A stretch of DNA of 36,590 nt, from NCBI RefSeq assembly GCF_900102615.1, contig NZ_FMYV01000011.1, positions 1-36,590 on the forward strand, in the 5' to 3' direction. Positions 12,363-20,677 of the stretch are shown here, in pieces (position 1 is the stretch's first letter; each line of letters starts with the position of its first letter). The notes beneath the pieces were generated by a model. That model saw only the letters and a program-made list of their open reading frames with translations, had not been told where the DNA came from and made no database searches. The position numbers and the translations under genes are program-made. Source of the DNA: Geotoga petraea. Its GTDB lineage: Bacteria > Thermotogota > Thermotogae > Petrotogales > Petrotogaceae.

Positions 12363-13439
12363 TTATCTACCAAAGAATTCTTTCATGTCTTCTGTTGAGA
12401 ATTCGAATGGGAATTTTATTGGTTTGTTTTCTTTTGTTGATTTGTATATTGCCAGCACTACTTCTACTGCTTTTTTGCCTTCTTTTCCGTCTACGTAAGG
12501 TTTTCTTCCTTCTATTATTGAATCATGAAAATCTTTGTATAAAGGAGTATGCCCTGCTCCGTAAACTGTTTCTGGGTCTGGAAGTGTTTGGAATGGGTGT
12601 TCTGTTTCTTGTTGTATGTTCCAAGTTTCTATTTTGTTTACAGCGAGGCCACCTATCACAACTGTTCCTTTTTCTCCAAATACAGACAGAGTTTCTTCCA
12701 GATTTTTTGGGTATGTGTTTGCTGTTCCTTCGATTATTCCAAGAGCACCGTTTTTGAATTTTATTATTGCAGATCCAAAATCTTCTGCTTGAATGTATGG
12801 GTGGTTGAAGTTGTTTATTTGTCCATATACTTGTTCTATTTCAGAGTTCATGTTCCATATCAAAAGGTCTATGTTGTGTGTGCATTGGTTCATCAAAGTT
12901 CCTCCGTCTTGTTCCCACGTCCCTCTCCAAGGAGCTTGTTTGTAGTAACCTTCGTTTCTGTTCCATCTTATGGATGCTTGCCCGTGGTATATATTTCCAA
13001 TGTCATTCGACTCTATCTTTTTTCTCAATTCTTGTATTGGTGGGTTGAACCTGTTTTGAAAACATACTCCAAGATTCACGTTTTTTTCTTCGGCGGTTTT
13101 TATCATGTCGTCCATGTGTTTTGTGTTTAGTGCCATTGGTTTTTCAGTTAGAACGTGTTTTGAATTGTTTAAGAAGAATTTGGATATTTCATAATGTTTT
13201 CCAGATTCTGTGGCTATTACCACTGCATCAAATCCTATTTCTGCCATTTTTGTGTAATCGGTGTATATTTTTGGCCTTTTTAATCCATTTTCTTCTATTA
13301 TGTTTGCGAGGTTTTCTGCTTTTTCTTTTTGTATATCGCAAACTGCTTCAAGGCTTATATAGCCTTTGTTGTTTATGAATGCTTCTGTGTGTTTTTTGGT
13401 TGCTATTCTTCCACAACCAACTAAAACAAATTTTAGCAA
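12363..13439 (-). CDS. Gfo/Idh/MocA dehydrogenase, WbpB/WlbA-like
   Basis: This 358-residue NAD-dependent oxidoreductase has a Rossmann motif VGCGRIA at 7-13, the EKP motif with Lys100 (HVLTEKPMALN), and the catalytic-region His188 in DGGTLMNQCTHNIDLL. It is close in pattern to WbpB/WlbA, which oxidises C3 of UDP-N-acetylglucosaminuronic acid to give the 3-keto substrate of the WbpE aminotransferase. The neighbours upstream (dehydrogenase and aminotransferase) are exactly the other enzymes of that route, which supports the assignment. Last gene of the leftward operon, 13 bases after the dehydrogenase stop. Confidence 0.82.
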   Translation of the reverse strand: MLKFVLVGCGRIATKKHTEAFINNKGYISLEAVCDIQKEKAENLANIIEENGLKRPKIYTDYTKMAEIGFDAVVIATESGKHYEISKFFLNNSKHVLTEKPMALNTKHMDDMIKTAEEKNVNLGVCFQNRFNPPIQELRKKIESNDIGNIYHGQASIRWNRNEGYYKQAPWRGTWEQDGGTLMNQCTHNIDLLIWNMNSEIEQVYGQINNFNHPYIQAEDFGSAIIKFKNGALGIIEGTANTYPKNLEETLSVFGEKGTVVIGGLAVNKIETWNIQQETEHPFQTLPDPETVYGAGHTPLYKDFHDSIIEGRKPYVDGKEGKKAVEVVLAIYKSTKENKPIKFPFEFSTEDMKEFFGR

Positions 13440-13452
13440 TGTAATCGCTCCT

Positions 13453-14763
13453 TTATATCAAGAAAATTTTGTCTTTGTTTTCGTGGTGTTTATCTTTTAA
13501 AGTGTTTTTTGTGTCGAGTATTACTTTTGCTTTTTCAACGAGCATATCGTAATCAACGTTGTTTTTGTGGCCTGTTGTTATTATTACTGCGTCTGCTGAT
13601 TCTACGAGTTCTGGAGTTAGTTTTTCTGTTTTGTATTCTTTTCCGTTTATTTTGAAAGTTTCTACGTATGGATCAGAGCAAACTACATTAGCCTTTTTGG
13701 ATTCGAGTCTTTCTATTACTTTTAGTGCTGGGGATTCTCTCATGTCTTCTATGTCGTTTTTGTAAGCCACTCCCATGAGTAGAATTTTTGCACCGTTTAA
13801 GCATTTTTTGTTGTCGTTCATTATGTTCGTTAGCTGTTCTACCACGTAATCTGGCATTGAGTCGTTTATTTCTCCAGCCATTTCTATCAACCTTGTGTGG
13901 TAATCATATGCTCTTGCTTTGTAAGTTAGATAGAATGGGTCTATTGGGATACAGTGCCCACCAACCCCTGGACCAGGATAGAAGGGCATGAAACCAAATG
14001 GTTTTGTCGATGCAGCGTCAACAACTTCCCAGATGTTTATCCCCATTTTTTTAGCTACTATGGCCATTTCGTTTATAAAAGCTATGTTAACTATTCTAAA
14101 ACTGTTTTCCAATATTTTTGACATTTCTGCTTCTTTTGGAGAAGATACTGTGAATACTTTTGCGTCTAACACGCTTTCGTATAGTGCTTGTGCTACTTTT
14201 GTGCATTCTTCTGTGACTCCCCCAACAACTTTTGGAGTGTTTTTTGTTTTGTAGGTGATGTTTCCTGGATCCACTCTTTCTGGAGAGTATGCGAGATAAA
14301 AATCAACCCCTGCTTTTAATCCGGATTCTTCTAATATTGGGAGCATAATTTCTTCTGTTGTACCAGGGTATGTTGTGCTTTCCAACACAACCAATGTTTC
14401 TGAATGTATTCTTTTTGCGACTTCTTTTGTTGAAGCTTCTACGTATGTGAGGTCTGGTTGTTTGAATTTATCAAGTGGTGTAGGAACACATATCATAACA
14501 GCGTCACATTCTTTTATCCTGTCGTAATCTGCTGTTGCAGATAATCTCTTGTTTTTTACTATGTCTTCTAATTCTTCGTTTACCACGTCGCCTATGTAGT
14601 TTATCCCTTTGTTCACTTTTTCTACTTTGTCTTCTTGCACATCGAAACCGAGTACTTCGTATCCAGCTTTTGCCTTTTCAACTGCAAGCGGCAGTCCAAC
14701 ATATCCGAGTCCTATTACACCGATTTTTGCACTTTTATCTTTTATTTTGTCTATTAATTTCAT
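13453..14763 (-). CDS. UDP-N-acetylglucosamine 6-dehydrogenase (WbpA-like)
   Basis: This 436-residue member of the UDP-glucose/GDP-mannose dehydrogenase family makes a nucleotide-sugar uronic acid with two NAD reductions. The N-terminal NAD site GVIGLGYVGLPLA is at 15-27. The central block has Lys216 in EMSKILENSFR, and the catalytic Cys271 lies in GPGVGGHCIPIDPFYL. The C-terminal UDP-binding domain is complete. Length and the adjacent WbpE/WbpB-like genes favour UDP-GlcNAc over UDP-Glc as substrate. It overlaps the aminotransferase gene by 4 bases (ATGA). Confidence 0.88.
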   Translation of the reverse strand: MKLIDKIKDKSAKIGVIGLGYVGLPLAVEKAKAGYEVLGFDVQEDKVEKVNKGINYIGDVVNEELEDIVKNKRLSATADYDRIKECDAVMICVPTPLDKFKQPDLTYVEASTKEVAKRIHSETLVVLESTTYPGTTEEIMLPILEESGLKAGVDFYLAYSPERVDPGNITYKTKNTPKVVGGVTEECTKVAQALYESVLDAKVFTVSSPKEAEMSKILENSFRIVNIAFINEMAIVAKKMGINIWEVVDAASTKPFGFMPFYPGPGVGGHCIPIDPFYLTYKARAYDYHTRLIEMAGEINDSMPDYVVEQLTNIMNDNKKCLNGAKILLMGVAYKNDIEDMRESPALKVIERLESKKANVVCSDPYVETFKINGKEYKTEKLTPELVESADAVIITTGHKNNVDYDMLVEKAKVILDTKNTLKDKHHENKDKIFLI

Positions 14764-15917
14764 TTTTCTTCCTCCTCAAAATATTTTTTTATATTTTCAA
14801 CAACGTATTCCTGTTCTTTTTTCTTTAATTCTGGGAATATTGGTAGTGCAAGTGTTGTTTTTGTTGCGTGTTGTGTTACTGGGAAATCGTCTTCACTGTA
14901 TCCAAGTTCCTTGAAACATTCTTGAGAATGTAGCCCAACTGGATAATAGATGGATGTTCCAATGCCTTTTTCTTTTAAGAAGTCTTTTAGCCTATCTCTG
15001 TTCCCTTTTTTGAGTTCAACCACGTATTGGTGGTAAACATGGCTTTTGTCTGTTTTTGCTTCGGGATATTTTATCTTGTCTTCTAAATTGTGTTTTTTGA
15101 ATAGTTCTGCGTAATTTTCTGCTTTTTTGATTCTTTTTTCTATGTATTTTTCAAGCTCTTTTAGTTTTATTTTCAATATTGCTGCTTGTACTTCGTCGAG
15201 CCTTGAGTTGAATCCGACTTCGTCGTGGTGGTATTTTTTTGCGGCTCCGTGTACTCTGAGTTTTCTCATTCTTGCGGCGAGGTCGTCGTTGTCTGTTATT
15301 ATCATTCCACCGTCTCCGTATCCACCGAGGTTTTTTGTTGGGAAGAAAGATATCGTTCCAACGTCTCCGACAGTTCCTGCGTAAACTTCTTTTCCGTCTA
15401 TTTGTTCTCTTGCCCCAATTGATTGAGCGTTGTCTTCTATTATTTTTATTCCGTATTTTTCTTTTATTTGTTTTAGTCTTTTTAGGTCCATCGATTTACC
15501 AAACAAGTGAACTGGGATGAACCCTTTTATCTTTTCTTTTTCAGGGTGGTTTTGTAGGATATCTTCTACTTTGCCCAGGTCAATGTCATAATCTTTTTCT
15601 GTTATGTCTACGAATAGTGGTTTTAGTCCGTTTCTTGTTATCGATGATGCTGTTGCGAAGAATGTATACGGTGTGGTTATTATGTAATCACCTTTTTCAA
15701 AGTTGAGTGCTTTTACGGCAATCAACAGGGCGTCAGATCCACTCGCAACACCTATAGCATGTTTTGTGATTAGATATTTTTGTACGTTTTCTTCCAACAT
15801 TTTCACGTTGTCCCCGAGTATCACCCTTCCAGATGCGAAAACTGCATCGAGATTTTTTAGTATTTCTTTTCTGAGTTTTTCGTATTGTCTTGTCATGTCA
15901 AACAAAGGTACTTTCAT
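14760..15917 (-). CDS. DegT/DnrJ/EryC1 aminotransferase (WbpE-like)
   Basis: This 385-residue PLP-dependent sugar aminotransferase has GVASGSDALLIA at 56-67 (phosphate binding), EDNAQSIGA with Asp162 for the PLP nitrogen, and the Schiff-base Lys195 in FFPTKNLGGYGDGG. FFPTKNLGGYGDGG is the form usual in UDP-3-keto-sugar aminotransferases such as WbpE/WlbC. It would make the 3-amino sugar from the WbpB product with glutamate. First enzyme gene after the regulator (4-base gap). Confidence 0.86.
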   Translation of the reverse strand: MKVPLFDMTRQYEKLRKEILKNLDAVFASGRVILGDNVKMLEENVQKYLITKHAIGVASGSDALLIAVKALNFEKGDYIITTPYTFFATASSITRNGLKPLFVDITEKDYDIDLGKVEDILQNHPEKEKIKGFIPVHLFGKSMDLKRLKQIKEKYGIKIIEDNAQSIGAREQIDGKEVYAGTVGDVGTISFFPTKNLGGYGDGGMIITDNDDLAARMRKLRVHGAAKKYHHDEVGFNSRLDEVQAAILKIKLKELEKYIEKRIKKAENYAELFKKHNLEDKIKYPEAKTDKSHVYHQYVVELKKGNRDRLKDFLKEKGIGTSIYYPVGLHSQECFKELGYSEDDFPVTQHATKTTLALPIFPELKKKEQEYVVENIKKYFEEEEK

Positions 15918-15921
15918 GAAC

Positions 15922-16572
15922 TTATGCCTCCTTTTCCAGAGAAACGTCTCCGTTTTCGTCTATTTTAAATATGTATAGTTTTTTTATTTTGTTTTCTTTT
16001 GCGTTTTTGAGTATTTCTTCTGAATGTCTGAAACTGGCTATTATTACTGCATCGTATTTTTCTTCTTTTATTTCGTTTGGTGAGTATATGTCTATTCCGT
16101 GTATTTTGTCACCGTGTTTAGATAATGAGTCATCTATGAACCCAATGACTTCCATGTTTTCAGAGTTCAAAACTTTTAAAACAATTCCGCCTATGACTCC
16201 AGCACCGTAAAGCAAGATTTTGTTTATGTTGTTTTTTTCCAAAACGTTTATGACGTTTAAAAAAGAATTTTTGGTATCAGAATACATTTTCGATACTTCA
16301 TTCACAAATGAAACTGTCAAAAACTGCAGTCTCTTTTTTCCTTCATCTGTCAGTTCGTATTTCATGTTTCGCCTGTTTTCTCCGTCTTTTATTAGGTATT
16401 CTTTTTCTTCAAAATCTTTTAGGTATCTGTTAACCATGGAAGGAACAATCCCAACATTTTTTGCCAGCTTGTCCTGAGAAATGTTCTCGTTTTTTGATAT
16501 TAATTTTAAGATCATCATCTCTCTGAAATTCGGTGATGGATTGAAAAAATTGTATTCGTCAAGTTCTAACAT
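15922..16572 (-). CDS. Winged-helix regulator with Rossmann/PglD-N-like domain
   Basis: This is a 216-residue two-domain protein. Residues about 18-90 form a MarR-like winged helix (ISQDKLAKNVGIVPSMVNRY, then MKYELTDEGKKRLQ). Residues about 118-205 form a nucleotide-binding fold like PglD-N or CoA-binding domains (KILLYGAGVIGGIVLKVLNS, VIGFIDDSLSKHG, YDAVIIAS). A sensor of a nucleotide or nucleotide sugar controlling the polysaccharide genes is likely, by inference. It heads the leftward operon. Two palindromes cover its own -35 and -10, so it is probably autoregulated. GGTGG precedes ATG 16572. Confidence 0.8.
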   Translation of the reverse strand: MLELDEYNFFNPSPNFREMMILKLISKNENISQDKLAKNVGIVPSMVNRYLKDFEEKEYLIKDGENRRNMKYELTDEGKKRLQFLTVSFVNEVSKMYSDTKNSFLNVINVLEKNNINKILLYGAGVIGGIVLKVLNSENMEVIGFIDDSLSKHGDKIHGIDIYSPNEIKEEKYDAVIIASFRHSEEILKNAKENKIKKLYIFKIDENGDVSLEKEA

Positions 16573-16593
16573 TTTATTACCACCTTTTTATTC

Positions 16594-16644
16594 ATTCACT
16601 AAGTGAATTATAACATTATTTTTCTAATTATTCAACAGGTGAAT
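16594..16644. promoter_or_regulatory. Two palindromic operators over the regulator promoter
   Basis: ATTCACTAAGTGAAT (16594-16608) is a palindrome except its central base. ATTCAACAGGTGAAT (16630-16644) shares the arms ATTCA and TGAAT; centres are 36 bases apart. On the leftward strand TTGAAT (16635-16630) and TATAAT (16612-16607) are exactly 17 bases apart and lie inside the second and first palindrome. The divergent rightward operon has a TATAAT at 16671-16676. A dimer bound at both sites would block the regulator promoter and could affect the rightward one. Confidence 0.75.
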
Positions 16645-16729
16645 GATAATTTTTTTCTTTTATGATAGAATATAATGGATATAAATAAGAAGACTTTATT
16701 AAAAATATATAATTTGCAGGAGGTAAAAA

Positions 16730-17707
16730 ATGATAAAAAACAAGAGGATTTTACTAACAGGTGGAGCAGGGTTTATAGGGACAAAGTTGTGTGGGTTATT
16801 GGGAGATGATAATGAAATACTAATATATGATAGTTTAGCAAGAAATTCAATAAAAGGTACAAATTTATTGGAAAAAGAAAATATAAATTTAGTAAAAGGC
16901 GACATATTAGATTATAACCATTTAGAAAAAACAATAAATGAATTTAAGCCACAAATAGTAATACACATGGCAGCGATAGCCGGAATAGACACAGTAATAA
17001 AAAGCCCAATAAAAACAATGGAAGTAAATATGATAGGAACATATAATGTATTAAAAGCATCAGAAAAAAACATGAAGATAATCGAGAGATTTTTAGATTT
17101 TTCAACAAGTGAAGTATTTGGATCTTATGCATATAAAGTAAATGAGCAAAGCACAACAAATCTTGCACCTGTAGGGGAAGCAAGATGGACTTACCAAGTT
17201 AGCAAGATAGCAGGAGAACATTTAGCACATAGTTACTATAAAGAATATGGATTACCTATAGTATCAATTAGACCTTTCAATGTATTTGGACCAGGACAAG
17301 TTGGAGAAGGGGCAATACATGTATTTGTAAAAAAGGCACTAAAAGATGAAACGATAAGTATACATGGAGATGGAGATCAAATAAGGTCATGGTGCTATAT
17401 AGATGATTTTGTAGATGGAATAATGTTAGCATTAGAAAAAAAAGAAGCCATAGGACATTCGTTTAATATAGGAAACCCAAGAGGAACAATAACAATAAAC
17501 CACTTAGCTGAAATGACAGTTATGTTAGCTAAATCAAAATCAAAAATAGTACATGTACCAAAAAATTATGTAGATGTTGAATTAAGAATACCAAGTATAG
17601 ATAAAGCAAGGAAGTTGTTAGACTATGAGCCTAAAATAGATTTAAGTGAAGGAATATTAAGGACTTTAGACTGGTATAGAAAAACAATGGAAGGTAATGA
17701 TAAATGA
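16730..17707 (+). CDS. NAD-dependent sugar epimerase/dehydratase (extended SDR)
   Basis: This 325-residue extended short-chain dehydrogenase has the NAD motif GGAGFIG at 11-17, DIL at 58-60, the catalytic Ser/Thr in DFSTSEVFG, and YxxxK as Tyr155/Lys159 in WTYQVSKIAGEH. RPFNVFGPGQ and DGDQIRSWCYIDDFVDG are typical of nucleotide-sugar 4-epimerases and 4,6-dehydratases. The exact substrate cannot be fixed. It overlaps the next gene, an aminotransferase, by 4 bases, suggesting they make an amino sugar together. First gene of the rightward operon behind an AGGAGG site. Confidence 0.85.
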   Translation: MIKNKRILLTGGAGFIGTKLCGLLGDDNEILIYDSLARNSIKGTNLLEKENINLVKGDILDYNHLEKTINEFKPQIVIHMAAIAGIDTVIKSPIKTMEVNMIGTYNVLKASEKNMKIIERFLDFSTSEVFGSYAYKVNEQSTTNLAPVGEARWTYQVSKIAGEHLAHSYYKEYGLPIVSIRPFNVFGPGQVGEGAIHVFVKKALKDETISIHGDGDQIRSWCYIDDFVDGIMLALEKKEAIGHSFNIGNPRGTITINHLAEMTVMLAKSKSKIVHVPKNYVDVELRIPSIDKARKLLDYEPKIDLSEGILRTLDWYRKTMEGNDK

Positions 17708-18810
17708 TAAAAATCACAACTCCAGTATTAGGGGAAGAAGAATTAAAAGAAGTAAAAAAAGTACTCGATTCGGGATATTTGGTACAAAATAAATACGTAA
17801 AACTAATAGAAGAATTTATATCTAAATATGTAGGAACTAAACATGCAGTTGCTGTTAGTTCTGGAACTGCTGCATTGCATTTGTCCTTATTATCATTAGG
17901 TATAAAAGAAGGGGATGAAGTAATTGTCCCAGATTTTACATTTCCTGCAACAGTTAACGTAGTAGAAATGGTGGGTGCAAAGCCTATATTAGTGGATATA
18001 GACCCAGAAACTTTTTGTATAAATACAGAAGAAATAGAATCAAAAATAACAAATAAAACAAAAGCAATTATGCCCGTACATGAATTTGGGAACAGTGCTA
18101 ACATGGATGAAATAATAAAAGTTTCTAAAAAATACAATTTAAAAATAATAGAAGATGCAGCGTGTGCATTGGGAACAGAATATAAAAAAAAGAAAATAGG
18201 AAGTATAGGAGATATTGGTTGTTTTAGTTTTCATCCGAGAAAATCAGTTACAACAGGAGAAGGTGGAATAATAACAACAAATGATCCAGAAATATATGAA
18301 AAATTACAAATATTAAGAAACCATGGGATATCAAAAGTTGAAGGAAAAGTAGATTTTGTACTTCCTGGATATAATTATAGATTAACAGATATACAAGCGG
18401 CAATTGGAGTTGTACAATTAAAAAAATTAGAAGAAATAATAGATAAAAAAATAAATTTAGCAGAAATATACAATAGAGAATTAAAAAATATAGATAAAAT
18501 AAGAGCACCAAAATATCAAGAAGAAGTAAGGCATACTTATCAGACTTATCATGTGATATTAAGTGAATCAATAAATAGAGATGAAGTAATAAAAGAATTA
18601 AAAAAGAATGAAATTGAAAGTAATTATGGAGCTTATGCAATACATGCACTAAAATATTATAGAGAGAAATATAAATTAGATGATTCAGAATTTAAAAATT
18701 CACTAAAGGCATATAATCAAGGGTTGGCTTTACCACTAAGTTATGAGTTGGATGAAAAAGATGTGATTTTTGTGGTGAAAAAATTAAAAGAAATTATACA
18801 AAAAGGATGA
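17704..18810 (+). CDS. DegT/DnrJ/EryC1 sugar aminotransferase (second)
   Basis: This 368-residue PLP enzyme has VSSGTAALHL at 51-60, EDAACALG with Asp151, and the Schiff-base Lys180 in FSFHPRKSVTTGEGG. FSFHPRKxxTTGEGG is the form seen in perosamine-synthase, ArnB and PseC-like enzymes that act on 4-keto sugars, different from the first aminotransferase. With the epimerase/dehydratase upstream and the acyltransferase downstream it likely builds an N-acylated 4-amino sugar. ATG 17704 overlaps the epimerase stop. Confidence 0.85.
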   Translation: MIKITTPVLGEEELKEVKKVLDSGYLVQNKYVKLIEEFISKYVGTKHAVAVSSGTAALHLSLLSLGIKEGDEVIVPDFTFPATVNVVEMVGAKPILVDIDPETFCINTEEIESKITNKTKAIMPVHEFGNSANMDEIIKVSKKYNLKIIEDAACALGTEYKKKKIGSIGDIGCFSFHPRKSVTTGEGGIITTNDPEIYEKLQILRNHGISKVEGKVDFVLPGYNYRLTDIQAAIGVVQLKKLEEIIDKKINLAEIYNRELKNIDKIRAPKYQEEVRHTYQTYHVILSESINRDEVIKELKKNEIESNYGAYAIHALKYYREKYKLDDSEFKNSLKAYNQGLALPLSYELDEKDVIFVVKKLKEIIQKG

Positions 18811-18814
18811 TTCA

Positions 18815-19372
18815 ATGAAACAAGAAGAATTCAATAAAATGATGGATAATTATATAGAAGAAAAAAGAAAAAAAATGAAAACGCAATGGAATAGAATATT
18901 ACCTACAAATGAATTGCTTTTTGATAGATGGGAAAAAGCAGAAATGTTGAACTCAGGGGAAAACACCAGTGTTTATGATAGTTCTGTAATTATGGGAAAT
19001 GTAAAAATAGGTAGAAATGTATGGGTAGGACCGTTTACAGTAATTGAAGGGATTCATGGAGTTGTTGAAATAGGAGATAATTGTAATATATCAAGTGGAG
19101 TACAAATTTTCACGCATGATTCTGTAAAAAGGGTTTTGTCCAGTGGGGAAAAAGATTTAGAAACTGGAGATGTTTATATAGGAGAAAATACCTATATAGG
19201 CGGTCTAACTATTGTTTCTAAAGGAGTTTCAATAGGGAAATATTGTGTTATAGGTGCAAATAGTTTGGTAAATAAAGATATTCCAGATTATTCAATAGCT
19301 TTTGGAACACCAATTAAAGTTATGGGAAAAGTTGAATTTCAAGATGGAGATATTAATTTTGTCTATTTTTAA
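18815..19372 (+). CDS. Left-handed beta-helix acyltransferase
   Basis: This is a 185-residue protein. The first 45 residues are a charged helix; from about 50 the hexapeptide repeat follows (VIMGNVKIGRNVWVGPFTVI, VEIGDNCNISSGVQI, VYIGENTYIGGLTIV, VSIGKYCVIGANSLV). The catalytic His is probably in IFTHDSV. It ends DYSIAFGTPIKVMG, as usual for N- or O-acetyltransferases of this fold. It may acetylate the amino sugar from the upstream pair, or serve the WbpA/B/E route, which otherwise lacks a WbpD. AAAGGATGATTCA precedes ATG 18815, 4 bases after the previous stop. Confidence 0.85.
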   Translation: MKQEEFNKMMDNYIEEKRKKMKTQWNRILPTNELLFDRWEKAEMLNSGENTSVYDSSVIMGNVKIGRNVWVGPFTVIEGIHGVVEIGDNCNISSGVQIFTHDSVKRVLSSGEKDLETGDVYIGENTYIGGLTIVSKGVSIGKYCVIGANSLVNKDIPDYSIAFGTPIKVMGKVEFQDGDINFVYF

Positions 19373-19393
19373 TAATGTTTAGGAGTTATACAA

Positions 19394-20665
19394 ATGAAGA
19401 AAAAAACACGTATTTTTGTAGGGTTAGTAGAGGTTGCCGGGTATTTTGGAAATTTAAAAAAAGGGTTTTTAGAAAATGGTGTTGAATGTGAATTTATTAC
19501 TTTAGATAATCATAAATTTAATTATGGTAATGAAGATAGAAATATATTTTCAGAGTTAATTAAAAAAATAAACAAAATTAATTTGAAAAATAAGAAAATT
19601 TATTTCATGTTGAGCTATTTTTTATCCATTATTCCAAGATTAATGTTATTAATTTATATACTTTTTAAATTTGATGTAATTATCTATTCTTTGAATTCTA
19701 CATTATTAAGATTTTTAGAACTTCCTATCTATAAGCTTTTTAATAAGAAAATAGTTTATGTTTATTTGGGCTCTGATTCAAGGCCTCCGTATTTAAATGG
19801 TTGGTTTGTGAATTCAGGTAATTATAATTCAACTTATAAGAGAAGTATTAAGAAAAAAAAGATTATAAAAAAAGTAGAAAAGTATGCTGATTATATTATA
19901 GACTATCCGCCTCAAGCACATTTTCACGAAAGAAATTTTATCTCAGGTTTGACAGTTGGATTCCCAATAAGTGGCTTTGAAGAACAACCAAAAAAAAGGG
20001 AAAAAATAAATAAAGATTATATAAGAATTTTGCATGCCCCTTCATCTCCAATTATTAAGGGAAGTTTCAATATTGATAAATACATTGAAAATTTAAAAAA
20101 TAAAGGTTATAACATTGATTTTATAAAAATTGTTAATAAAGAACATTCAGAAGTGATTCAAGAAATTAAAAACTGTGATTTCGTAATTGACCAAATGTAT
20201 AGCGATACACCTTTAGCAGGATTAGCTACAGAGGCTGCGTTTTTTGGTAAAGCTTCAATAGTTGGCAGTTATTATGTTAATTATATAAACAATGATGTAG
20301 AGAAAAGGTTTATTCCTCCATCTGTTTTTTGTTTACCAGAAGAATTAGAATCAAAAATTGAATATTTTATAAATAACATAGATCAAATTAAAGAGATAGG
20401 AAGAGAATCTCAAAAATTTGTTAAAAATAATTGGGGTTCTAAAGTTGTAGCAAGGAAGTATATGGATGTTATCAATGGTAAAATTCCAAAAAGTAATTAT
20501 TTTTCACCATACAATATTGAATATATATATGGAGTAGGGACATCAAAAAGTCAACTAAAAAATTTTTTGAAAAATTATTTACATGAATACGGTGAAAAAG
20601 GATTATGCTTAAATGATAAGCCAGATTTAGTAGAAAGAATTAAAAAATTTATCGATACAAAATAA
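19394..20665 (+). CDS. GT-B type glycosyltransferase
   Basis: This is a 423-residue protein. The N-terminal half has Rossmann-like strands and a hydrophobic segment (70-92) that may contact the membrane. The C-terminal half has RILHAPSSPIIKGS (about 211-224) and CDFVIDQMYSDTPLAGLATE, then AAFFGKASIVG (261-291). This resembles the donor-binding E-containing motif of GT-B enzymes. A C-terminal extension of about 60 residues follows the usual end. Linkage and sugar are unknown. GGAGTTATACAA precedes ATG 19394. Confidence 0.68.
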   Translation: MKKKTRIFVGLVEVAGYFGNLKKGFLENGVECEFITLDNHKFNYGNEDRNIFSELIKKINKINLKNKKIYFMLSYFLSIIPRLMLLIYILFKFDVIIYSLNSTLLRFLELPIYKLFNKKIVYVYLGSDSRPPYLNGWFVNSGNYNSTYKRSIKKKKIIKKVEKYADYIIDYPPQAHFHERNFISGLTVGFPISGFEEQPKKREKINKDYIRILHAPSSPIIKGSFNIDKYIENLKNKGYNIDFIKIVNKEHSEVIQEIKNCDFVIDQMYSDTPLAGLATEAAFFGKASIVGSYYVNYINNDVEKRFIPPSVFCLPEELESKIEYFINNIDQIKEIGRESQKFVKNNWGSKVVARKYMDVINGKIPKSNYFSPYNIEYIYGVGTSKSQLKNFLKNYLHEYGEKGLCLNDKPDLVERIKKFIDTK

Positions 20666-20677
20666 GAAGGGATATTA

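Noticed and set aside
12395-13378. Rightward open frames over the Gfo/Idh/MocA gene (193, 120 and 85 residues)
   Set aside because: Shadows of the real leftward gene: Phe/Cys/Leu-rich composition, no ribosome sites, no recognisable domain.
13559-16477. Rightward frames over the dehydrogenase, aminotransferase and regulator genes
   Set aside because: Antisense shadows of well-supported leftward genes.
17631-18137. Leftward 168-residue frame over the epimerase/aminotransferase junction
   Set aside because: Antisense shadow of two overlapping rightward genes.
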